Assembly: GCA_003171335.1 (NCBI GenBank)
Contig: PMYD01000052.1
Coordinates: 1 to 33,083, forward strand
DNA: 33,083 bases
Source: Phycisphaerales bacterium
Lineage (GTDB): Bacteria > Planctomycetota > Phycisphaerae > SM23-33 > FEN-1343
Direction: 5' to 3'
Part shown: piece by piece, positions 8,440 to 15,783 of the stretch
Layout: each line of letters begins with the position of its first letter
How positions within the stretch are numbered: the first letter of the stretch is position 1
Made by a program: the position numbers and the translations under genes
Notes under the pieces: generated by a model
Databases searched by the model: none
What the model was told of the DNA's origin: nothing
Seen by the model: the letters and a program-made list of their open reading frames with translations, nothing else

Positions 8440-8535
8440 TCAACTGGTCAATTAGTCAATTGGTCAATTAGGGGGAACCTGGTTCCGGCCTTTTCCAATT
8501 GTCCAATTGACTAGTTGACTCATTGACTCATTGAC
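8440..8535. repeat. Composite inverted repeat, tadB-tadC junction
   Basis: The left arm (8440-8470) repeats the word tcaattggtcaattag. The right arm (8498-8535) repeats the inverse words ccaattgac/tagttgactcattgac. The core (8471-8497) contains gggaacctggttccggcc and ccttttcc. The core is nearly the same as at 4251-4340 and 9426-9513, while the arm words differ. Confidence 0.85.
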
Positions 8536-8548
8536 AACTCGCCTTTCG

Positions 8549-9400
8549 CTAAATGTCAATGGCCACGATCCGCTTGATCCACGCAAAGCCCGCCACGTTC
8601 ATCACGACGATGGCGGCCAGCAGCAGGCGGCCGATGTCATCGGTGAAGAGCATGGTCACGCCGACGGGGTCGATGAAATACAGGATGGCCAGGATGATGG
8701 GCGTGATGCAGGCCATCCAGCGTGCGGCGGCGCGGCCCTGGGCGGTGAGCGTTTCGACGCGCTTCTCCAGGCGCTGGATCTCGCGGATCGACTCGGCGAT
8801 GCGGTCCAGCGTGGCCCCCAGGTCGCCGCCGCGCTGCCGGTGCGTCTGGAGCGCCGAGAACAAGAGGCGGTAGTTGCCCAGGTCCACGCGGCTGGCGGCG
8901 TTGGCCATGGCCGACTCGATCGGCACGCCGTATTCGTACTCGCGCAGCAGGTGGGCGAATTCCTGGCTCACCGGCGCCGGCAGATTCTGGGCCACCAGCT
9001 CCAGCGCCTGCACCAGGTTGAGCCCGGCCCGCACGCCGCTGGAAAGCGCCTGCACGGCGTCGACCAACTGATCCTCGAGTTTCGCCAGCCGCCGGCGGCG
9101 GAGGAAGCGCAACATCAGCATCGGCACGGCCGCGCCCAGCACGGCCCCGGCGATCAGCGCCAGCGGATCGTGCACAACCCCATACCCCGCCACGGCGGCC
9201 ACCACGACGCAGCCGGCGCCGAAGAAGGTGGCCGAGCGCGGGCGAATGTCCAGCAAGAGGCCCGTCCGCAGGATGTGGCCGTAGATCTGCTCCTGCTTCA
9301 GCACCCAGCGGCGCAGCGGCTCCCAGCCGGCCAGCACGCCCAGGAAGACCGCGGCGGCCAGGCAGAGGTTGGTCAGGATGTTCAAGGTTGCAGGTGGCAC
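8549..9400 (-). CDS. tadB: Tad pilus inner-membrane platform protein TadB
   Basis: Type II secretion F-domain protein of 283 aa. Membrane segments are seen near 6-24, 57-75 and 81-98, and at the C-terminus in MACITPIILAILYFI and LLLAAIVVMNVAGFAWI. The cytoplasmic F-domain shows LVDAVQALSSGVRAGLNLVQ, VPIESAMANAASRVDLGNYR and QRGGDLGATLDRIAESIRE, diagnostic of TadB. It forms the inner-membrane platform with TadC. The start is uncertain: GTG 9400 gives the full first helix but has no clear ribosome site. Confidence 0.9.
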   Translation of the reverse strand: MPPATLNILTNLCLAAAVFLGVLAGWEPLRRWVLKQEQIYGHILRTGLLLDIRPRSATFFGAGCVVVAAVAGYGVVHDPLALIAGAVLGAAVPMLMLRFLRRRRLAKLEDQLVDAVQALSSGVRAGLNLVQALELVAQNLPAPVSQEFAHLLREYEYGVPIESAMANAASRVDLGNYRLLFSALQTHRQRGGDLGATLDRIAESIREIQRLEKRVETLTAQGRAAARWMACITPIILAILYFIDPVGVTMLFTDDIGRLLLAAIVVMNVAGFAWIKRIVAIDI

Positions 9401-9425
9401 GTTGTTAATACGTCAGCACTTCAAG

Positions 9426-9513
9426 TCAACTGGTCAATTCGTCAATTCGTCAATTAGAGGGAACATGGCTCCGGCCTTTTCTAATTGACTAATTGACTAA
9501 TTAACTCATTGAC
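9426..9513. repeat. Composite inverted repeat, FHA-tadA/tadB junction
   Basis: The left arm (9426-9456) is repeated gtcaattc words and the right arm (9483-9513) is repeated taattgac words. The core contains gggaacatggctccggcc and ccttttct. It is the third copy of the family at 4251-4340 and 8440-8535, and lies in an operon-internal gap. Confidence 0.85.
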
Positions 9514-9540
9514 CACGTTCAGAAACAGACGAAACGACTT

Positions 9541-11409
9541 TCAAATCAAGACTCCCAGGTCCAGCAGTCCCTTCTCAATCAGATTCTCCACGAAGGCCGG
9601 CAGATAGCCGGTATGGCTCAGGCCGGCCTCGGGTGCGGCCGGGTTGGAGACGAAGACATCCTCGATGACGATCTGGCCATGTTCCGGATCGATGCCGCGG
9701 ACCTCGCTGATGTGCGTGATGCGCCGTTTTCCATCGGCGTGGCGGGCGATCTGGACGACCAGGTCGATGGCCGCCACGATCTGCTCGCGGATGGCCCGCA
9801 CGGGCATGTCCACGGCCATGAGCACCATGGTCTCCAGGCGCATCATCGTGTCCAGCGGGGCGTTGGCGTGGATGGTGGTCAGCGAGCCGTCGTGGCCGGT
9901 GTTCATCGCCTGGAGCATGTCCAGGGCCTCGGGCCCACGGCACTCGCCGACGATCAGCCGGTCGGGCCGCATGCGCAGGGCGTTGCGCACCAGGTCGCGA
10001 ATGGTGTACGCGCCGCGGCCTTCGATGTTGGCGGGCCGCGTTTCCAGCCGCACGACGTGCTCCTGGGGGAGCTGGAGCTCGGCGGAGTCCTCGATGGTGA
10101 CGATTCGCTCGCGGTTGTCGATGAAGCCGGCCAGCACGTTCAAGGTGGTGGTCTTGCCCGAGCCGGTGCCGCCGCTGATGAGGATGTTCAGCCGGCCCAG
10201 CACGCACGCCTTCAGGAAGGCGGCGGTGTTGAGCGTGAGCGTGCCGCGCTCCACCAGGTCGTCGATGGTGAAGGGGATGCGCGAGAACTTGCGGATCGTC
10301 AGCGTCGGGCCCGACAGGCTCAGCGGGCTGATGATGGCGTTGACGCGCGAGCCATCGGGCAGGCGGGCATCGACCAGCGGCGTGGAGCGGTCGATCCGCC
10401 GGCCCACCGGCGTGATGATCCGCTCGATGATGTTCTGCACCACCTCATCGCTGAAGAAGCTGCGCCCCGAATCCTGAATGACGCCATCCTTCTCCAGGTA
10501 GATGCGGTCCTTGCCCACGACCATGATCTCGTTGACGTTGGGCATGTCCAGAAGGTCCTGGAGCGGCCCGTAGCCCAGCACGACATCCTCGACCTCCTTG
10601 TGCAGCATGCGGCGGACGAGGTAGCGGGCCAGGTTAGGGGGCAGGTGCTTGGCCAGGGAATGGAATCGCTTGTCGAAGCCGCGCTCGGCGGCGGCCACAT
10701 CCTCGTGCAGCGTGGTGGCCGTCAGCCGCAGGTGAAGCTGGCTCATCAGGTCGGCCACCAGGCGGCCGGCGCCATCCTCCAGCTTGGCATCGAGCACCTC
10801 GGTGTCTTCAAACCCGTAGCCGTAGAGCATCTTGCCGGTGCAGCGACGGGTGATCTCGGCCAGCGTTCGCCGCCACAAGAACTCGCGCGCCAGGTGGCGG
10901 GCCATCTCCTCATCCACCTGCTCGAGGTGGTCGGCGACGATCTCGTCGAGGTGCTTGCGGATGAGGCTGACGTACTGGGCATCATCGCGCGAGAGTTCCC
11001 CGCCGGTGGCGCGGAGGTTGAGCCGCTCCAGCAGCTTGGCGTGGATGGCCTGTTCCAGGGCGATGACGCGCTTGCGGATGGACACGGGCCGGGCGTGCTG
11101 GCGGCCGGTGCGGCCCTCGCCGGTCATCAGGTACAGGCTGAACTCGCCGATGCGGATCTCATCGCCCACATCCACGCGGGCCCGCTCATGCATACCCAGC
11201 GCGCGACCGGCCACGACCGCGCCGTTGAGACCCAGGCTCTCGACGAAATAATGCCCATCCTCGTGCAGAATCCGGGCGTGCTGGCGGCTGATGAACGGGC
11301 TAGGGAGGCACACGTGGCAGGTCGAGTCCCGCCCGATCTCGATCTTCTCCTCGGGCGCCTCGATGATCTGGCGCTGGTCCGTGTACGGGTTGTAGACCCA
11401 GATCTCCAC
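9541..11409 (-). CDS. tadA: FHA domain fused to TadA/CpaF secretion ATPase
   Basis: Protein of 622 aa. Residues about 21-95 are an FHA domain (IEIGRDSTCHVCLPSPFISRQHARI in two parts: GR and SRQH are the signature residues). From about 110 it is a complete TadA/CpaF ATPase: N-terminal helical part, GYGPLQDLLD, VNEIMVVG, DARLPDGSRVNAI, Walker A GGTGSGKT (413-420), Asp box VTIEDSAEL (437-445), Walker B LIVGECRG (485-492) and His box TGHDGSLTTIHAN (504-516). The ATPase powers pilus assembly or secretion at the cytoplasmic face. The fused FHA domain suggests phosphothreonine-dependent control. GTG 11409 is supported by GAGGTGAT upstream. It precedes tadB and tadC. Confidence 0.95.
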   Translation of the reverse strand: MEIWVYNPYTDQRQIIEAPEEKIEIGRDSTCHVCLPSPFISRQHARILHEDGHYFVESLGLNGAVVAGRALGMHERARVDVGDEIRIGEFSLYLMTGEGRTGRQHARPVSIRKRVIALEQAIHAKLLERLNLRATGGELSRDDAQYVSLIRKHLDEIVADHLEQVDEEMARHLAREFLWRRTLAEITRRCTGKMLYGYGFEDTEVLDAKLEDGAGRLVADLMSQLHLRLTATTLHEDVAAAERGFDKRFHSLAKHLPPNLARYLVRRMLHKEVEDVVLGYGPLQDLLDMPNVNEIMVVGKDRIYLEKDGVIQDSGRSFFSDEVVQNIIERIITPVGRRIDRSTPLVDARLPDGSRVNAIISPLSLSGPTLTIRKFSRIPFTIDDLVERGTLTLNTAAFLKACVLGRLNILISGGTGSGKTTTLNVLAGFIDNRERIVTIEDSAELQLPQEHVVRLETRPANIEGRGAYTIRDLVRNALRMRPDRLIVGECRGPEALDMLQAMNTGHDGSLTTIHANAPLDTMMRLETMVLMAVDMPVRAIREQIVAAIDLVVQIARHADGKRRITHISEVRGIDPEHGQIVIEDVFVSNPAAPEAGLSHTGYLPAFVENLIEKGLLDLGVLI

Positions 11410-11440
11410 GTTCGATCACCTCAGTCTTCTCGAAAATCAA

Positions 11441-11620
11441 GAGGAACACAAAGATCACAAAGACTACGAAGGACACAAAGCAGGAAAGAAGAGCTCAAAA
11501 AACAACAGCCTTAGCAAAGGCGAAACTGCGTCCTTTCCTGGCTCTTCCGGATGCTATTCGCTTCGCATTGTCTTCCTTTGTGTTCTTTGTGATCTTTGTG
11601 CCCTTTGTGTTCAGCCTTTT
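11441..11620. repeat. Long inverted repeat made of 'cacaaag/ctttgtg' words
   Basis: The left arm (about 11441-11490) carries repeated cacaaag words (gaacacaaagatcacaaag, ggacacaaag). The right arm (about 11571-11620) carries the inverse ctttgtg words (ctttgtgttctttgtgatc, ccctttgtgttc). About 80 bp of unrelated sequence separates them. It fills the cpaB to FHA-tadA gap on the minus strand. I see no gene in it. Confidence 0.8.
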
Positions 11621-11625
11621 TCCTC

Positions 11626-12417
11626 TTACGTGCCTGCCGCGGCCGCCGCGCGGCTGCCGGGTTCATACGGCTTGGTCAGGGCATCCATCACCCAGGGCGT
11701 GAGCGTGCCGCCCAGCTCGGGCCGGGCCTTGTCCAGGGGATACTGGAGGTCCTTGTCGTCGCTGCGGCGGACGGCGAACTGGATTTGGCGGGCGCGCCGT
11801 TTGACCTCCAGGAGTTTGCCCGCCAGGTCATCCGGCACCTGCACGATGACGTTGTGGAAGCTGCCTTTTTGCGGGTCCACCTCGACCTGCCGGTCCACGC
11901 CCATCACCTCGAGATACTCGATCACCTTTTCCAGCCCCGGCCGGGAAGAGCCGGGCAGCACGGCGTACATATCCACGCGGGTGCCGCGGCGGATATAGGC
12001 CGTCGGCACCGTATCGACATCGATCTGAAGGATTCGCCAGCCCTTGAGCATGGCCCGCGTCGGGTCTTCGCCCTCGCTGCCGGCCGGCGAGGTGTCGCCC
12101 AGGCGCAGCAGGCTGTTCTTGGCCACCGCCCGCGTCACCTGCGTGGTGTTCAGCACGATGGTCTGGTCCTTGCCCCAGGTGTGAACGCCCTTGAGCTTGT
12201 CGGCGACCTCGATCGGCACGTACAGCTCGCTGACGTTGTCGCTCTTGAGCACGGCGCCCGGCGCCAGATCCTGGTTCACCAGCACCAACGCCACCTGGTT
12301 GGCCTGCCGCTGGGCGTTCTCGTACCAGCGCTGCACGTTGAAGAGCACCAGGAAGGCCACGGCCAGTGCGGCGGCCACCAGGAGAAGCCTGGTATTGCGA
12401 GGGGAAGCATCTGCCAT
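11626..12417 (-). CDS. cpaB: Flp pilus assembly protein CpaB/RcpC
   Basis: Protein of 263 aa. One N-terminal membrane anchor (about 10-28, TRLLLVAAALAVAFLVLFNV) is followed by a periplasmic SAF-type region (VALVLVNQDLAPGAVL and later VTRAVAKNSLLRLGD), typical of CpaB/RcpC. The middle shows WRILQIDVDTVPTAYIRRGT, corresponding to the part that links the pilus channel to the envelope. ATG 12417 is supported by GGAGAG. The same frame is open further upstream, but that part encodes only the repeated words of the adjacent palindrome (GFGICLGFVIWDLGFG) and was excluded. Confidence 0.88.
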   Translation of the reverse strand: MADASPRNTRLLLVAAALAVAFLVLFNVQRWYENAQRQANQVALVLVNQDLAPGAVLKSDNVSELYVPIEVADKLKGVHTWGKDQTIVLNTTQVTRAVAKNSLLRLGDTSPAGSEGEDPTRAMLKGWRILQIDVDTVPTAYIRRGTRVDMYAVLPGSSRPGLEKVIEYLEVMGVDRQVEVDPQKGSFHNVIVQVPDDLAGKLLEVKRRARQIQFAVRRSDDKDLQYPLDKARPELGGTLTPWVMDALTKPYEPGSRAAAAAGT

Positions 12418-12459
12418 GTCGGTCTCTCCGTCTATGGCAACCATTTTGCTGATTCGAAC

Positions 12460-12620
12460 GCCAAATCCCAAATCCCAAATTACAAATCCCAAACAAATTC
12501 CAAATCCCAAATTCCAAACCTGTAGCCCAAGAAGCTCTTGCCACTAAACGTGCGCCTGTTCTTCTTTGGGATTTGGTGCTTGGGATTTGTTTGGGATTTG
12601 GGATTTGGAATTTGGAATTT
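12460..12620. repeat. Long inverted repeat made of 'aaatccca/tgggattt' words
   Basis: The left arm (about 12460-12519) is repeated ccaaatcccaaat words with occasional aaattcc. The right arm (about 12564-12620) is repeated tgggatttgg words. The 44-bp spacer has cccaagaagctcttg. It occupies the TadE-cpaB junction, directly upstream of the cpaB ribosome site. Confidence 0.85.
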
Positions 12621-12630
12621 CTCCGTAGTC

Positions 12631-13398
12631 TCACCACGGCGTTGCGTAAAAACTCTGAAACACAGAAGCCATCGACTGCGCCTCGGCCGGCACGCCGGCC
12701 AGTTGGTCATCCAGGTCCTGGTAATACTGTTTTTTCAGGACGGACCAGGGCTGCGCCTGGCCGTGGGCCCAGGGGGGTCCATCGCGGGCGAAGCGAACGG
12801 TGAAATTGTTGCCGAACGAGTGGCCCAGCCAGGTCGGCGGCCGGTAGATAACCTCCAGGCGGTTCTGCTCGCCGCTGGGCCAGGTATGCAGGAAGAGCGT
12901 GTCGGCCAGCGTGCCGACCTGGTCCTTCGCTGCGGCATCCACCCAGCGCTTGATGGCGTCGGCGGGAAACACATCGCCGCTCAGATCGACGGACGTGGCC
13001 GCCCCGCCCAGCAGCCGGCGGTTGACGGTTGCGCCGTCCATGGCGCCGCCATCGAACTGCCGCCACAACGCGTAGCGGCCGGCGGCCACCACGTGCTGCT
13101 GCCGCATGAGCGACCAGCCCAGAAACAGCATCAGCCCCAGGATGAACGCCAGCACCGGCAGAACCAGCAGGAACTCCGTCATGGCCGTGCCGCGGCGATG
13201 CGGGCGCATGCCCTCACGCGTGCGGCTGCGGATAGGTGGCATGCCCTCACGTCTGCCGACGCGGTAGCGGCGGCACGCGAGTGGGCATGTGAATGCGAGG
13301 GGTCGCTGCTGGATGGAAGACATGCCCACCCGCCGCTGTCCGCTCACGCGGACATCGCCGTGAGGGCATGCCACCTCAGTATGGTTCATCGTTTCCAT
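12631..13398 (-). CDS. TadE-like pseudopilin with repeat-encoded leader
   Basis: Protein of 255 aa from ATG 13398, which follows the upstream TadG-like stop by one base (TGATATG), suggesting coupling. The prepilin-type signal RRGTAMTEFLLVLPVLAF starts at about residue 68: cleavage after Gly70 would put Glu at +5 and Phe at +6, as in TadE proteins processed by TadV. The first ~62 residues have no family character and are encoded largely by the palindrome at 13236-13374. The rest (about 180 aa) has no further recognised motif. An alternative start is ATG 13209, giving MRPHRRGTAMTEF and a 192-aa protein, with poor ribosome-site spacing. It is a minor pilin or assembly factor of the Tad pilus. 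Confidence 0.8.
   Translation of the reverse strand: METMNHTEVACPHGDVRVSGQRRVGMSSIQQRPLAFTCPLACRRYRVGRREGMPPIRSRTREGMRPHRRGTAMTEFLLVLPVLAFILGLMLFLGWSLMRQQHVVAAGRYALWRQFDGGAMDGATVNRRLLGGAATSVDLSGDVFPADAIKRWVDAAAKDQVGTLADTLFLHTWPSGEQNRLEVIYRPPTWLGHSFGNNFTVRFARDGPPWAHGQAQPWSVLKKQYYQDLDDQLAGVPAEAQSMASVFQSFYATPW
13236..13374. repeat. Nested palindrome inside the TadE leader
   Basis: Perfect 16-bp inverted arms gtggcatgccctcacg (13236-13251) and cgtgagggcatgccac (13359-13374) enclose a second pair, gtgggcatgt (13281-13290) and acatgcccac (13320-13329). A further partial copy, gcatgccctcacgcgt, begins at 13206. The element is read in frame as part of the TadE-like gene. Confidence 0.85.
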
Positions 13399-13399
13399 A

Positions 13400-15781
13400 T
13401 CAGTGATGGATCACCGTATCGGCCGGATCGTCCATGTTGCTTACGCGCTGGAGGTAATCGGCCGCGGCATCGAGGTCATCCTCAAAAAGCGAGCCGGCGG
13501 CCGCATCGCCGCTGGAACGCTGTTTCAGCCGCATCACCCAGTCGCCCAGGTGAGTCACGGGCACAAGCTGGGCGTGCCAGTCCTGCGTCCAGAGGTCCCA
13601 ACTGGTGGTGTTGTAAAGCTGCACCTGGGCGATGGCGGTCATCTGCCCATCGGGGGCGTCGGTACCGAAGCGGGCGGCCCACGCGGCGGGCCTGGTCGAG
13701 CGGCGGGCCACGCCCAGGAAGCTGAACTGCTGCCGCCGCACGCCCGCATCGTGATCGGCCTGCTGGGGGCCGGTCAGGTTGATCGCGTAGTCGCCGGCGG
13801 ACGTGTCCAGCCGGTACGGCACGGGCAGGTCGGCCATGTCCTGGCTCGTGAAGTTGCCCGGGTTGCGGATGGGCGCATCGTGCCCGAAATCCGCCCCGGC
13901 GAAAATATCCCGCATCACCACATCGGGCGGCGGGTCGTACTTCATGTTGAAGGAAAACGGCCTGGCCACAAAGTTGGGGTCGATGGGCATCAGTTTCTGC
14001 CGGATCATCTGCCACACCACCGAGCCCTTCATCGACTCGAGCTTGGCCGCGAATTCCTGCGAGCGGAACTGCGCTTCCCACATGTCCGTCTCGATCCGCT
14101 GCCAGTTTTTCTGCAGACTCACCGGCACGTACAGTTGAATGGGCGAGGGCACGCCGCGCGGCGCATCGATGGGCAGCACCTGGACGTTCATGCGGATCAT
14201 CGCGCTGATGCCGGAGGATTTGTCGCGGTTGTGCCAGCCCGGCTCGATCACCAGGTTGGGGTCGGCGAAATTGCCGAAGTTCGGGTCAAACGCGGCCGTG
14301 GCGATTCTCGGATCGTCCAGCCGGTACGGGCTGTACACCACCAGGCGGAAGTGCGCCGTCAGTTCGCAGGCCTGGCCGGCATCCTCAGCGCGCGGACGGG
14401 CGTGGGCGAACGTGGTGTCGAAGTCGGGCACATGATACGGCTGGAGCTGCGTGTCGCCCGTGCCCGCCAGGGTCGGGTCGAACAGGTAGCTCAGCTTCAC
14501 GCTCTCCAGCCGCTGCACGATCCGCTGCCGCCGGCCGTTGGGACTGTACTGCACCGGGAAGGCGTACTTGAGCTTGCCATACCAGAAATTGAACACCTGC
14601 TGCCGCAGCCAGCCATACGGGCCGTACACGTGGTAGCCGGTCAGCTCATGCGGGGCGAAGGGAAAGCTGAACCACGGCGGGTACCAGCCGCCGGCATCGT
14701 AAACCGACGGCCCCGGACCCGCCGCAGCGCCGGTGACAGCGCCCAGGTCGGTGACCCGCCAGCGCAGCAGCTTGGCGTAGGGTCCGCTGCGCCTGACCAG
14801 GGCTTCCACCTGGTCGGGTGTGTACGGCTCGGGGGTCTCCAGCGTGGGCCGGGCCATGGGGGCAAACGGGTTTTCCGGCAGCCAGCCGCTGACCAGCAGC
14901 GATTGCCCGTGAGCGGGGTCCAGGTGCCAATCGGGCCACTGGCCCTTGATGGCCGGAAAGGCCGGCAGCACGGGAATGGCGAAGGCGCGCTCGGCCTGGC
15001 TGGCCCAGCCGTAATCGTAGGCGTTCTTCTGTGCGGCGGCGGCGGCGGAACTGACCGTCGCATCGCTCAGCCGCCCCAGGTCGCGGGCGGCCCGCCAGAA
15101 TGCCCCGTGCGGCGGCGGCCCGGAAGCGCCATCCACCACGTATTGCGTGTACTGGGGCACGTTGATGGCCGCCACGGCCAGCGAGGCCGCATGCAGCTCG
15201 AGCGACTCCTGGGCCAGTTCATCGCGGATGTTCTGGATCGCCGTCCGCGTGGCGCCCTGGAGCGTGCCGCCCGGCCCGACCCCGCGCGCAAGCTGAGCGA
15301 CCATCGCCTGGTGAAACGCGTCGGCCTGAACGATCGACGTGGCGATATGCTCCGGCTGGCAATCCAGCACCAGCGCTGCCGAGATCATGCGGGCGATGCC
15401 CATGTTGTCGACGGCAACGGTATTCATGGCCTTGGCCATGTGCGTGCCGACGGCCATCGCCGCGGCGTCGGCGGCATTCTGGCAGGCCACCCGATGGTTG
15501 AGCTGCGTGCCGACGTTCAGAACGAAGATCACCATCGCCGTCAGCAGCACCACCGCCAGCAGGGCCATGACCAGCACCTGGCCGTAACGGCGGGCCAGAC
15601 CACAACGGGTAGTGGTCCTTCGCGGCGGGGACACTAGCAACTCCGAAAAATTCGGAGTCGACCCCGCGCGACTCCAAAACATTTGGAGGCGACTGGTGAA
15701 TTTCCCCACCTGATCCCCCCCGCGACTGCGAAACTTTCGCAGTCGACTCTCCAAACCGTCACTTTGGCAGCGGCCAGGCAT
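13400..15781 (-). CDS. TadG-like (Tad domain) membrane protein
   Basis: Protein of 793 aa. A single membrane segment (about 67-90, RYGQVLVMALLAVVLLTAMV) is followed by QNAADAAAMAVGTHMAKAMN, the signature of the Tad/TadG N-terminal domain, with a large extracytoplasmic part after it. That part is rich in Tyr, Trp and Pro and resembles no family I can name. Unlike TadE, the position after YG has Met instead of Glu at +5, so TadV cleavage is not expected. ATG 15781 lies two bases after the kinase stop, with AAGGA seven bases upstream: clear coupling. Residues about 9-50 are encoded by a run of palindromes (15639-15744). A longer open frame upstream only overlaps the kinase gene. Confidence 0.82.
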   Translation of the reverse strand: MPGRCQSDGLESRLRKFRSRGGDQVGKFTSRLQMFWSRAGSTPNFSELLVSPPRRTTTRCGLARRYGQVLVMALLAVVLLTAMVIFVLNVGTQLNHRVACQNAADAAAMAVGTHMAKAMNTVAVDNMGIARMISAALVLDCQPEHIATSIVQADAFHQAMVAQLARGVGPGGTLQGATRTAIQNIRDELAQESLELHAASLAVAAINVPQYTQYVVDGASGPPPHGAFWRAARDLGRLSDATVSSAAAAAQKNAYDYGWASQAERAFAIPVLPAFPAIKGQWPDWHLDPAHGQSLLVSGWLPENPFAPMARPTLETPEPYTPDQVEALVRRSGPYAKLLRWRVTDLGAVTGAAAGPGPSVYDAGGWYPPWFSFPFAPHELTGYHVYGPYGWLRQQVFNFWYGKLKYAFPVQYSPNGRRQRIVQRLESVKLSYLFDPTLAGTGDTQLQPYHVPDFDTTFAHARPRAEDAGQACELTAHFRLVVYSPYRLDDPRIATAAFDPNFGNFADPNLVIEPGWHNRDKSSGISAMIRMNVQVLPIDAPRGVPSPIQLYVPVSLQKNWQRIETDMWEAQFRSQEFAAKLESMKGSVVWQMIRQKLMPIDPNFVARPFSFNMKYDPPPDVVMRDIFAGADFGHDAPIRNPGNFTSQDMADLPVPYRLDTSAGDYAINLTGPQQADHDAGVRRQQFSFLGVARRSTRPAAWAARFGTDAPDGQMTAIAQVQLYNTTSWDLWTQDWHAQLVPVTHLGDWVMRLKQRSSGDAAAGSLFEDDLDAAADYLQRVSNMDDPADTVIHH
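15639..15744. repeat. Run of short palindromes inside the TadG-like leader
   Basis: Four hairpins in about 100 bp: actccgaa/ttcggagt (15640-15658), ctccaaa/tttggag (15672-15688), a degenerate ggtgaatttccccacc (15695-15710) and gactgcgaaa/tttcgcagtc (15724-15744). Each has an A/T-rich 1-3 nt centre, and several are bordered by cgact/gtcg. They are translated in frame as the N-terminal cytoplasmic part of the TadG-like protein. Confidence 0.85.
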
Positions 15782-15783
15782 GT

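Noticed and set aside
12418-12510. N-terminal extension of CpaB
   Set aside because: It merely translates the repeated aaatccca words. ATG 12417 has a good GGAGAG site and starts a normal membrane anchor.
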